Shown here: in pieces, positions 33,149 to 41,874 of the stretch
Layout of the letters: the number at the start of each line of letters is the position of its first letter
Position numbering within the stretch: the first letter of the stretch is position 1
Assembly: GCF_023715615.1 (NCBI RefSeq)
Contig: NZ_JAMBOM010000007.1
Location: 62,001 to 126,000, forward strand
Source: Sporosarcina aquimarina
Lineage (GTDB): Bacteria; Bacillota; Bacilli; Bacillales_A; Planococcaceae
DNA: 64,000 nt
Direction: 5' to 3'
The notes under the pieces: generated by a model
Told to the model about the DNA's origin: nothing
The model's database searches: none
What the model saw: only the letters and a program-made list of their open reading frames with translations
Position numbers and translations under genes: made by a program

Positions 33149-34867
33149 TTAGAAATGACTTGTCAATAACTCGTCTAGATTTGCGAGCTTTTCATTATTT
33201 AACTTTCTAATCGTTCTTCTTTTCAGCTGTTCATCAGATAGAAAATATAAGCCTACAATAGAAGTTTTTAAGTTACTAGATTGTGTTATATGTTTTATTC
33301 TTTCAGCATCTTCTTGTATTATGAAGTCTTCTAACTCAAATGGTTTCTCCAATGGATTATAAAATTTTATATTAGCGTTTTCGCCATCAAAGTATGACAT
33401 ATATTTTCTATAGGCTAATTGTCCAGCATCATCATTATCTAATAACACAAGATACTTATCAGCGCTCGCTATGCTTAAGGAAATCAACTCTTTAAGATTT
33501 TGGGCACCCGAGCCAGGTATTATGCATAATTCATCATGATTAAAATCATCTCTGTACTTAATCAACATACTAATTAAGTAATAATCTGTAATTCCCTCTG
33601 TGATAAGTAAACATTTCTTATCTATATTTCCCATTCCTGTTTTTAAATGTAATGCATCTAATAAAGGACTAAGAGCCCCTTGACTATTGTTCTTGCCGTA
33701 TGAATTAAATGAAATTAAATTAACTTTACCTTCTTGTTTTACCGCAATCTTTATGGTAGATACATTTATCCTATCGGGATCTAATAGATATTGCGAATGA
33801 GTGCAATATAGCAAAGTATTTTTGATTGATATCTCTTTTAATTCACTCAATAATTCCTCTTGTGCTGAGGAATGTAAGTAAGACCCAGGTTCATCAAGCA
33901 AATATATAGCGTTAGCAGGATTATTTTTATATTTAGCATTGAATTTAAGTTTTATAATAAAATTAAAATACCATTGAAATCCTTTACTTCTTTCTACAAC
34001 ATTGAATTGCCTTCTTTTCCCCTGCAAAGTTTTATCTATGACTTTGAATTGAAATCTATAACTTTCATTATCCTCAGTAGGTGGTACATAATTAATTAAT
34101 AATTCTAGATCGTCTTCATCATTAGCTAACGAAGTACTTCCTTTACTCTTTAAATTTTTCCACTCATTTATAATATCAATATTTAACTGATCACTTACAT
34201 CGCTAAGTAAAGCAGCTTTGTCATCCTCGTCTGTCATGTTTAAAAAATCCTTTAATTCATTTTCACCATTGGTTGACCTAAGAAATATTTCTTCTAACAA
34301 ATTTCTCCATTCGGCTTTCGTACTATTATTACTCCGTAAGCCCTTTTCAAGATAGTTAAGAGGAAATTCAATTGTTTCTGGGACTCTATCACTAAAATCA
34401 TCAAAGTAAAGTATAATTGGTAGTTCCTCAAAAATTTTATTTGCCAATACCTCATTTTTTTCATTTTCAATTGGAAAACCAACAACTGAATATTTTTTGC
34501 TTTCCAAATTCCTAGCAATGTTTATTGGTATGTTACTTTGATAAATATTTTTCAAAGCATCATAGACTTCGTCGCCGACTTTTAATTTCATTTTTTTAGC
34601 TATCTTTTCAACTTCTTCTTCAGTCTCAAATAATATGCTCGCGACTATAGTAGATTCAACATTTTTGTATGTATATTTATTTTTGTAAGTCAAATGTTCA
34701 CCTTTATTGTAGTTATCTTTCAGTTTATCGAATGAAAGAATAGCTTTTAATACTGAAGTTTTTCCTGACTCATTAATACCTATTATTGGTATTAATGAAT
34801 TTGAAATTTGAACTTCTATATATTCAATTGCCCGGAAATTTTTAATTTGAAAACCAATATACTTCAT
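33149..34867 (-). CDS. OLD-family ATPase with TOPRIM nuclease domain
   Basis: This 572-residue protein combines an ABC/SMC-like ATPase and a C-terminal TOPRIM nuclease, as in class 1 OLD proteins and GajA. The Walker A motif is GINESGKTS (about residues 30-38) and Walker B is YLLDEPGSYLH (about 315). TOPRIM residues are visible as LLITEGITD and LVLLDNDDAG (DxD type). The ATG with GGAGG 7 bp upstream was chosen over an in-frame upstream start. No UvrD-type GajB gene is adjacent. Such proteins often act in phage defence. The gene is AT-rich relative to the housekeeping genes, consistent with transfer. Confidence 0.85.
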   Translation of the reverse strand: MKYIGFQIKNFRAIEYIEVQISNSLIPIIGINESGKTSVLKAILSFDKLKDNYNKGEHLTYKNKYTYKNVESTIVASILFETEEEVEKIAKKMKLKVGDEVYDALKNIYQSNIPINIARNLESKKYSVVGFPIENEKNEVLANKIFEELPIILYFDDFSDRVPETIEFPLNYLEKGLRSNNSTKAEWRNLLEEIFLRSTNGENELKDFLNMTDEDDKAALLSDVSDQLNIDIINEWKNLKSKGSTSLANDEDDLELLINYVPPTEDNESYRFQFKVIDKTLQGKRRQFNVVERSKGFQWYFNFIIKLKFNAKYKNNPANAIYLLDEPGSYLHSSAQEELLSELKEISIKNTLLYCTHSQYLLDPDRINVSTIKIAVKQEGKVNLISFNSYGKNNSQGALSPLLDALHLKTGMGNIDKKCLLITEGITDYYLISMLIKYRDDFNHDELCIIPGSGAQNLKELISLSIASADKYLVLLDNDDAGQLAYRKYMSYFDGENANIKFYNPLEKPFELEDFIIQEDAERIKHITQSSNLKTSIVGLYFLSDEQLKRRTIRKLNNEKLANLDELLTSHF

Positions 34868-35076
34868 ATCGATTCCTCCGATTATAACTATCATTTTTCA
34901 AGTTGTTTTAACTAAATATAAGAAAGTGTATTGTGCAATTAATTAAGTTGCTACTATTTAACTTTACGACAAAACTTCATGACGTTTCTTGACGACATCC
35001 ACATCTTACCATCAAACATATGTTTTCACAATAACCAATTTTTTTATGCATAGTAATATGTAGACGTAATTATAGA

Positions 35077-35107
35077 AAGAGCCAACCCGACAAGCAGGTT
35101 GGCTCTT
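35077..35107 (-). terminator. Hairpin between OLD-type and PD-(D/E)XK-like genes
   Basis: An 11-bp perfect stem AAGAGCCAACC/GGTTGGCTCTT with a 9-nt loop. The T tract is moderate on the minus strand, where it would end transcription from the gene at 35291-36934. Confidence 0.7.
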
Positions 35108-35187
35108 GTTAAAAATATAGGTTGTTGAAACGTTCTACCTCAATTCCTCCCCATAAGGCACAATCTCCTCATTCAGCAAGAAAGCCT

Positions 35188-35250
35188 GCCTGTGCACGAT
35201 ACAACTCCAGAACAATTCCAAATAGCGTCTAATTTGCGTGGTGCACAGGC
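35188..35250. repeat. GCCTGTGCAC palindromic repeat, copy B
   Basis: The same 10-bp arms GCCTGTGCAC/GTGCACAGGC as copy A, 2.6 kb away and in the same orientation. It lies between the two accessory genes. Confidence 0.85.
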
Positions 35251-35290
35251 ACAACTTTTCCATAATGATTTTTCAAAACATGTTTTTCAT

Positions 35291-36934
35291 TTAGAAAGAA
35301 TAAAATTCATCCGTTACAATGGTAATTTGATCATTAATTTTTATTTCTTTCATTTCACCAATGTTCAAATAGGTAGCTGTTGTCCTTTGTTTTCTAAGAT
35401 GTTTAATTACCTCGTCCAAATGAAGTACATCACCTTCTGAATGCAACGAAAATAACCATTGAAGTCCGTAAGATGAGATCAATATATTTTCATCAATATA
35501 AAGTTGACTTCTTTTATCCACAGCTATATAAAGTATCTCTGGATCATCAGCGATTTCTTCAACTTGAAGTTTATACTCTAAAATAAAGCTTAAATTCCTT
35601 TTATCCTCATCAATAAAAGCCTTGTGTTTTAAAATTTGTTCATTATAAATTTCGTTCAATGATTGTTGGATTTTCCTATAGTTTTCTTCTCCAGCAATCA
35701 TATAATGATTATCTTTCCATTTGCACTCTATGATTATGAATGTATTAGATTTTTCATCATATATTGCGACATCAATATCACTATTTATCATTTTCCCTTT
35801 ATATTCAAATTCATAATAAACTTCTTTTCCAAATATAATATTAGAGAATTTTAGTAAGTTGGTTGTTATATCATTTACTACACTATGAGAGATAGTCTTG
35901 TCGCGATTATTGAACACTTTTTTCTTATAATAATGTCCATTGACAATACTAAATTGAAAGTCATTCAACATCCATGAAGACGACACGAATAAAATCTTTC
36001 CCTTATGGAACAACAAAGGAAATTCAAGTAAACTTCCTTCTCCTTTAAATGAAAAATAGTCAAGATATTTTTCAACTCTATTTTTTGTCAATCCTGTAAT
36101 CTTGGATATTTTTTGTACAATCCACTCACTATCTTGAAAAAATAATAAATCTAAAGAATTTGTACTGCCGATAATTTTTCCAATGTTATAATAATAGTTT
36201 ATTACAAGACTACAATAGTAAAAAAAGGCAGTTAGTGATTTCACTTCATCGACATTTCTAATTATATCGCTTTTTGCATTACCACCTAAATTATTAAAAT
36301 CTATATTCACACATCGATAACATAATTCAAGCAATTCTTTGTCAATATCGATTAACAATCTCTTAATTCTCATATAAGACTGTTTATTATGAACTTTATA
36401 CTTCGTAACAATTCTATTCGCCGCTTGGGATTTAATGAAGTTCTCCTGTTTAAACCTCTCATTATTAGCTAATCCATTAAAATATAAATACTCCTTTCTG
36501 AATCCTCCCTCTACTAAAGCTAATGTGAATTTATACTTTTCATCTTCTAATTTTTCAATTTGACTTTTAGCAATTGAATTCATATCCATAATCTGTTCAC
36601 AAAGTAGGAAATCAAAATATAATTTTTTTATTTTTGACAAGATATTACAGACAAAAAACTCAAAATCATCGCTGCTAAAAATAAAATTCAATTCAAAATT
36701 TATCCCTTTATTTTTTATTAATTCTCCTAAAAACCAACTCAACGCATGTCTATCATTTTCTGCCCTTTCAAAGTTTGGAGTTTCTTCTTTAAACCTGTAT
36801 TCAATTGCAAATAATGGATAATATAATAAAAAACCAATATTATCTTTGTACGTGGAAATATATACTTCAATATATTCGTTTACGGAATTTACAACAAAGT
36901 CTTTTGTGGCTAATCTAATTTCATATTCATCCAT
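35291..36934 (-). CDS. Hypothetical protein with PD-(D/E)XK-like nuclease motif
   Basis: I do not recognise the full-length family. The 547-residue, AT-rich gene encodes a mostly helical N-terminal two thirds. The C-terminal third contains INSDIDVAIYDEKSN followed by FIIIECKWK. The Asp and the Glu-x-Lys fit the catalytic core of PD-(D/E)XK nucleases. No signal or membrane segment is seen. The ATG at 36934 was chosen because AGGTGG lies 10 bp upstream; the frame stays open for nine more codons to a TTG. The context (OLD-type gene and type I restriction system) suggests defence, but this is inference. Confidence 0.7.
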   Translation of the reverse strand: MDEYEIRLATKDFVVNSVNEYIEVYISTYKDNIGFLLYYPLFAIEYRFKEETPNFERAENDRHALSWFLGELIKNKGINFELNFIFSSDDFEFFVCNILSKIKKLYFDFLLCEQIMDMNSIAKSQIEKLEDEKYKFTLALVEGGFRKEYLYFNGLANNERFKQENFIKSQAANRIVTKYKVHNKQSYMRIKRLLIDIDKELLELCYRCVNIDFNNLGGNAKSDIIRNVDEVKSLTAFFYYCSLVINYYYNIGKIIGSTNSLDLLFFQDSEWIVQKISKITGLTKNRVEKYLDYFSFKGEGSLLEFPLLFHKGKILFVSSSWMLNDFQFSIVNGHYYKKKVFNNRDKTISHSVVNDITTNLLKFSNIIFGKEVYYEFEYKGKMINSDIDVAIYDEKSNTFIIIECKWKDNHYMIAGEENYRKIQQSLNEIYNEQILKHKAFIDEDKRNLSFILEYKLQVEEIADDPEILYIAVDKRSQLYIDENILISSYGLQWLFSLHSEGDVLHLDEVIKHLRKQRTTATYLNIGEMKEIKINDQITIVTDEFYSF

Positions 36935-37019
36935 AACTGATTTCCCACCTACTCTTCTCAATAGATTGTCTAAATTTAACCAAGAGACACATTATTATGT
37001 TTTACCTCCCAATGACAGA

Positions 37020-37062
37020 TACCAAGTTCTGAAACAAATCAATTCTTGTAAAGAACTTGGTA
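37020..37062. other. Inverted repeat in non-coding stretch
   Basis: TACCAAGTTCT and AGAACTTGGTA form an 11-bp perfect stem with a 21-bp loop, upstream of the PD-(D/E)XK-like gene. It may be a hairpin or an operator. Apart from this, 36935-37210 shows no gene that I can support. Confidence 0.6.
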
Positions 37063-37210
37063 GCTTTTATGACTTAATTAATTTAATTGCTATATACTAT
37101 TCGGAATTATATCTATTTATTGATTACTTTGTCATTTTTAGAAGGGTTGTCAAAACGCATTTGGGGTCTGTAAACTTTCTTAAATAATTGGATTCAGTGA
37201 TATTATTATT

Positions 37211-37410
37211 TTAGTCTACAATGTCCATAGCAGGTAAACTTTCGATCAATTCTACAGTCTGAATAGACATGCTTATCACTTTTAATAACAAACAGAAGAT
37301 ATACTTTTCATCATCATACGAGTTGGGATCCTCAACTAAACCAGATATTTTATCATGCTTAAATTGATATTGATCTATAATCCAAACAATTGCAGGTCTA
37401 TTAATTGAAA
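37211..37410 (-). pseudogene. Probable 5'-truncated gene remnant
   Basis: An open frame ends at 37211 and reads INRPAIVWIIDQYQFKHDKI, continuing to IESLPAMDIVD. The composition is protein-like. Its 5' end runs straight into palindromic repeat copy C, and the only start codon (GTG) lies inside the repeat arm without a ribosome-binding site. The frame is therefore probably the C-terminal part of a gene cut by the repeat or a deletion. Family unknown. Confidence 0.4.
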
Positions 37411-37474
37411 GGTACCTGTGCACGAAACAATCATGAATGTTTAAACAAACATGAAAGTTCGCTGCACAGGTACC
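37411..37474. repeat. GGTACCTGTGCA palindromic repeat, copy C
   Basis: A 12-bp perfect stem GGTACCTGTGCA/TGCACAGGTACC surrounds the inner palindrome ATGTTTAAACAAACAT. It is located 6 bp after the stop of hsdR and may act as its terminator. A left-half copy is at 31598. Confidence 0.88.
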
Positions 37475-37480
37475 CGAACT

Positions 37481-40400
37481 TCACCTTAACTCATCTCCAT
37501 AAGGCACAATAGCATCATTCAATACACTTAACCACTCACGCTTCATTTCCGGTCCGTACTTCAATGGCTTTGCATCTGGATTGACGGCTTTGTACTTATC
37601 AAATTGCTTGCTATCGAGAATCCCTCTGATATTCGGAATGGAGTCTGATCCAGCAGCATATTGAATTGCGGACAAATGTAGTTCACTTTCTTCCACAAAC
37701 CAAGTTTTTGATAGCTTTTCAATCGTGTTGTCATAGGCATGCGTAAAATAGCGTCTCTTTACAGTAAGAATATCCTCATCTGCGTCTACTTTCCCCGCAT
37801 CAATATCGTTTAAAATAGCATCATATACATTTTTTACGACAGTTGGTTTATTAAGTTTTTGAAGTGCTTTTTCAATCTCTTCCCGAATGTCCTGATTATT
37901 GGCTGAGTACGTTCCTAATAATCGGTCAATATAGGTGGCGTCGATATCATAGATCTTAATCGCATTTTCCCCATAGAATTCAATGTCCGAGAAATCAGGA
38001 ACCGTTCCATCCTGGCCGTCCTCATCTACTAGTGACCCCTTAATGGTGTTGTATACGCCGATATATTCTTCTAGCGTCTTCACTTGCTCTTGAAGTGCTT
38101 TTGATTTCTCCATATCATCGTTGTAATCATCATACGTAACTAAAGCCTCATAGGCATTGTTTAACTCCTGAAAGGCTTTCACAAATTCAATTCGGGTTTC
38201 AAGGGGTGAATGCTCATTGATATCATTTGGATTTGGAACGACTGTTGTTAGCGCCTTGTGAGCCTTTTTAAAGCGTTTTTTCGAATCAACATAAGGCGCA
38301 TACACTAGTTTAGATTCCTCTTGTTCCTGTGAATATAATTTCGTAGCATCCTCTACATGTTTTTCCATCGTCGAGGGTTTCCTAAATGTCACAATCAACC
38401 CTTTTGATTTGCCCGGGTACGTACGATTGGTGCGGGAAAAGGCTTGTATCAAATTTGCATAGCTCAAATTGCGATCCACAAATAACGTTTGGATGGTTGG
38501 TGCATCGAATCCAGTCAATAGGCGGTCTACAACAATAACTAAGTCAATGTGTTTCCCGAACTCTTTGAACTCTGCTTTCTTACGGGCTAAACGATTGTTG
38601 ATATCGCCATTATATCGATCAATATCTTCAATCGACCAAGCCGTGTGATAATAAGCATTGTAATCCTGTATAACCGCTTTCATTTCATCTTGAATTTGTT
38701 TGGAATCCTCTTCGTTTTCTTGCATCGAATAAGTAATCGCAATCCGTGGGAAATCTGGATCTTCAATCGTCCGCCCCGTTCGAATTGGATGTCCTGCAAA
38801 TTCATTGATCAACCACTCAGGATCTTTCGTCATTTCCTTGATGGCCTGATAGTAACGCTTCGCCATATCAATGGAACTTGTTGTTAAAATGGCGGACTTT
38901 TGCGGGCGACCATTTTGAAAATCGAATTTGATGTAGGCATTATCTGGGCGGAAAATCTTATGAATAACCTTTTGGATATGTTCATCCTTTTCGAAGGTAT
39001 CCGTATCAAGGTATGCTTCCTTTTCCATTTCATCCATTTGGTCGATGACATGATTGATTTCATCGTCCGTAAGGCTGGCGTACTTCTCCTGTTGACGTAG
39101 TTGTTTGAAAATAGAATTCGTTAACGATGTGGATTCAATCGTATCTTCGTGTTCTACTTGAAACCCTAAAACAGACCCGTCTTCTAAAGCATTTTTAATC
39201 GTATAGGTGTGCAAGCCTTCCCCATATAGGTCATGTGTGGTACGAGCCAATTGACCTTTCGCCTGTTTCTTGTTTTCTTCAAATATCGGTGTGCCCGTGA
39301 ATCCAAACCATGTGGAATTCGGGAAAAAGTCTTTGATTGCCTTCATTCCTTCTGCACTTAACGCCCGATGACATTCATCCACAACAAAGACAATATGTTG
39401 TCCCAGTAGCTTCTTAAACCGCTGGGTGCCTTTTTGTTCTTCTTGTCTTTCCGCAAAGCGTAAGGCAGCATCTAACTTTTGACGGGTAGTAATAATGACG
39501 GTATTGGAATTGGTATCAGATAGTAGGGTATTACTTAACTCTTTCGCACTTCCAGTTCCGACAATTAAGCTATTCGACTTGGCATTTCCAGAAGAAATAC
39601 CTGTATTAAACTCGGACGCAAATTTGGTGAATTCAGAAGTCGTTTGATTGTCCAAGTCTTTTCGGTCAATGAGCATAATAGTACGATCCACACCAGGTTT
39701 GCGGGCTAATAACTTCGTAGACACAAAACTGGTCAACGTTTTTCCTGACCCCGTCGCATGCCAAACATAGCCCGATTCATGCTTCATGGCAGATGTAAAC
39801 AAGGCTTCAATCGCATGAATTTGATAAGGATGTAAGACCATTAAGACTTTGTTGTCTTGGTCTTCACTCACAATCGTATAATTGGCAATCAAGCGGTGTG
39901 CATCCGGTATATTTAAGACTTGTTTCACAAACTCATAAAGGTTTTCTACCCTACGATTATCTGTAGTCCGCCAGCTAAAGACAAATTTCTTATGCATGTC
40001 TTTTGGTATCGCATTAGCGAAGTAGCGAGTCGTTTGTTCGTTGGAAATGACAAATAACTGAAGGGTAGAAAAGATATTGTTTCTGAACATCCCTTCTTCA
40101 GCGTATTTCTTGATTTGATTGTAGGCTTGGAATACACCGTCTTTGGCACCAACCTGTTTCAACTCAATTTGAACAATTGGCAACCCATTGATTAGGAGCG
40201 TCACATCAAATCGACGATCACGGTCATCCACGTTCGTCTTTTTCTTCGCAATCTGATGAACGACTTCGTATGTAGAAATGCCGCCACCAATGTCTTGATT
40301 GGAATACAGCACTAACGACATTGAACCTAGCGAAACTTCTTCACGTTCAATCGTTATTCGAGAGATTCCATTCTCCCCTTTCAGCCATCTAGCTGCCTCA

Positions 40401-40639
40401 AAGGGTGTCTTTGTTTTTAACAGTAACTCCGTTTTAATGGTGTCAAATTCTTTATCAGAAATGGGGTGTTCCCCAATTTCCGATAGGTTATTTTGCGTAA
40501 TCTTTTGGAGTAGGTTCTTCCATAAGTCTTCTTCTGATTTTAAATCCGGGCGATAGTTCCACTGATTATGCCCTTCCCCTAGCACCTCAATGAGGCGGCG
40601 TTCCACCTCAGCTTCATCATTATGCGGTATCTTCGTCAT
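37481..40639 (-). CDS. hsdR: Type I restriction enzyme, R (translocase/nuclease) subunit
   Basis: This 1052-residue subunit provides ATP-driven DNA translocation and cleavage in the type I HsdR2M2S complex. The N-terminal nuclease core contains FDVTLLINGLPIVQIELK (Asp...Glu-x-Lys). Helicase motifs follow: Walker A HATGSGKTLTSF, the DEAD-like DECHR and the motif FTGTPI; motif VI-like AFSRTNR lies further on. The C-terminal helical region contacts the methylase. The order on the transcript is hsdM-hsdS-hsdR, with 23 bp between hsdS and hsdR. The reading frame appears intact, so restriction is probably active. Confidence 0.95.
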   Translation of the reverse strand: MTKIPHNDEAEVERRLIEVLGEGHNQWNYRPDLKSEEDLWKNLLQKITQNNLSEIGEHPISDKEFDTIKTELLLKTKTPFEAARWLKGENGISRITIEREEVSLGSMSLVLYSNQDIGGGISTYEVVHQIAKKKTNVDDRDRRFDVTLLINGLPIVQIELKQVGAKDGVFQAYNQIKKYAEEGMFRNNIFSTLQLFVISNEQTTRYFANAIPKDMHKKFVFSWRTTDNRRVENLYEFVKQVLNIPDAHRLIANYTIVSEDQDNKVLMVLHPYQIHAIEALFTSAMKHESGYVWHATGSGKTLTSFVSTKLLARKPGVDRTIMLIDRKDLDNQTTSEFTKFASEFNTGISSGNAKSNSLIVGTGSAKELSNTLLSDTNSNTVIITTRQKLDAALRFAERQEEQKGTQRFKKLLGQHIVFVVDECHRALSAEGMKAIKDFFPNSTWFGFTGTPIFEENKKQAKGQLARTTHDLYGEGLHTYTIKNALEDGSVLGFQVEHEDTIESTSLTNSIFKQLRQQEKYASLTDDEINHVIDQMDEMEKEAYLDTDTFEKDEHIQKVIHKIFRPDNAYIKFDFQNGRPQKSAILTTSSIDMAKRYYQAIKEMTKDPEWLINEFAGHPIRTGRTIEDPDFPRIAITYSMQENEEDSKQIQDEMKAVIQDYNAYYHTAWSIEDIDRYNGDINNRLARKKAEFKEFGKHIDLVIVVDRLLTGFDAPTIQTLFVDRNLSYANLIQAFSRTNRTYPGKSKGLIVTFRKPSTMEKHVEDATKLYSQEQEESKLVYAPYVDSKKRFKKAHKALTTVVPNPNDINEHSPLETRIEFVKAFQELNNAYEALVTYDDYNDDMEKSKALQEQVKTLEEYIGVYNTIKGSLVDEDGQDGTVPDFSDIEFYGENAIKIYDIDATYIDRLLGTYSANNQDIREEIEKALQKLNKPTVVKNVYDAILNDIDAGKVDADEDILTVKRRYFTHAYDNTIEKLSKTWFVEESELHLSAIQYAAGSDSIPNIRGILDSKQFDKYKAVNPDAKPLKYGPEMKREWLSVLNDAIVPYGDELR

Positions 40640-40662
40640 AGTTCTCCCCCCCTTCCATTTGC

Positions 40663-41874
40663 TTAAACAAACATCTTTTGTAAGAAAGCTTTTTTCGTTT
40701 CTTTCAAAGCATCTAATTCACGCTGATGAAGGGTGATGAGGTGGTCGAGTTGTTTGAAAAACTCACCTATTTTTCGTTGTTCTACTACATCTACAGGGAA
40801 CTGAAATCCTCTTTCTTCTATTGAACCTTTGGTAACATGAACCATAGTAGTCCCATTAGTTGTTTGCTTGATTCGTTCTTTATCAGTTACTAACCAAGTA
40901 TACAGGTACTGTTTATCTATATTTTCATCTTGAATTTTCAACTTCCATATATGGTAATGATAGATTACACGCTCTTGATTCCAGATTGCTGGTCCAAAGC
41001 TAGTAGCCCACAAATAGAGTAAGTCACCTGTATTTGCATATTTATTGTCTTCTAACTCAAGATCCGAATAATACCAGCTATCATTAGTATTGAAATTGCC
41101 TACCCGCAATACTCTATATTTCCCTTTATCCAACAATTCTTTTTGTTTATATGCACGACCATTTATAAACATCACCGAACTGCCCAACTTCCCCTGTTCC
41201 CAAGCATCCGTAAATCCAGGGAATCGAATTTCAGGAACATTCGCTCCATCTTTCGGAAACATTTTTTGAAGTAGGCTCTTTTTCGTATCCTTCAGTAGTT
41301 CCAACTTACGCTGATGAAGGGTGATGGTTTCGTCTAGTTGTTTAAAGAAGGTGCCGATTTCCCTCTGCTCAGACAAGGTTGGAAATGAGATAGGTAAGGC
41401 ATTAGCCGGCTTAAGTACGAGATGTTTTAAACTTGTACCTGTTGAAGCACCTTTGATATATGATTTTACTTTCGGTGATTCAAAAGCATATTGTAAAAAC
41501 AAACCACTTAAGTTCTCTGACTTTGAAGTTTTGACATATAGAATACTCCCACCTTGTACGTAAACAGGTGAATCATTATCCTTATAAATCGCCAAGCCAA
41601 TATCTCCACCACTTGCAAATAGTAAATCACCTTCTTCGGGTGCACCCGTTTTACTCGCATACCTTTCATAATCCTCAATACAAAGGAATAGTTCGCCGTT
41701 AACATGACCAGAGGATAAGTCACTTGAACGAAGATAAGGTACACCTTCACTTTGCCATTTTGTATTTGGAATCCGTGCACTGTCCTTTATTTCAGCAATC
41801 CCCCCCAACTTACGCTGTTCCCAAGAATCCGTAAATCCCGGGAATCGAATGTCCGGCATCTGTTTATTTCCCAT
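40663..41874 (-). CDS. hsdS: Type I restriction-modification specificity subunit
   Basis: This 403-residue subunit sets the target sequence. It has two target-recognition domains, each introduced by a similar block (FPGFTDSWEQRKLG near residue 11 and FPGFTDAWEQGKLG near 217). Each ends with a coiled-coil spacer (FFKQLDETITLHQRKLE and FFKQLDHLITLHQRELD). Residues between these blocks differ, as expected for a bipartite target. The two internal repeats could support domain swapping. The start overlaps hsdM by 11 bp. The target site cannot be predicted from sequence alone. Confidence 0.94.
   Translation of the reverse strand: MGNKQMPDIRFPGFTDSWEQRKLGGIAEIKDSARIPNTKWQSEGVPYLRSSDLSSGHVNGELFLCIEDYERYASKTGAPEEGDLLFASGGDIGLAIYKDNDSPVYVQGGSILYVKTSKSENLSGLFLQYAFESPKVKSYIKGASTGTSLKHLVLKPANALPISFPTLSEQREIGTFFKQLDETITLHQRKLELLKDTKKSLLQKMFPKDGANVPEIRFPGFTDAWEQGKLGSSVMFINGRAYKQKELLDKGKYRVLRVGNFNTNDSWYYSDLELEDNKYANTGDLLYLWATSFGPAIWNQERVIYHYHIWKLKIQDENIDKQYLYTWLVTDKERIKQTTNGTTMVHVTKGSIEERGFQFPVDVVEQRKIGEFFKQLDHLITLHQRELDALKETKKAFLQKMFV

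Noticed and set aside
33149-36961. Gabija (GajA/GajB) system
   Set aside because: The OLD-type ATPase fits GajA, but no UvrD/Rep-type helicase gene is adjacent; the neighbour has a PD-(D/E)XK-like core instead.
36846-37187. 113-residue gene on the plus strand upstream of the PD-(D/E)XK-like gene
   Set aside because: It overlaps the 5' end of the minus-strand gene, has no good ribosome-binding site and its composition is simply AT-rich.
40663-41874. Phase-variable hsdS locus with inverted repeats or a recombinase
   Set aside because: The two internal repeats are direct and within one gene; no second hsdS copy, inverted repeat or recombinase gene is present.
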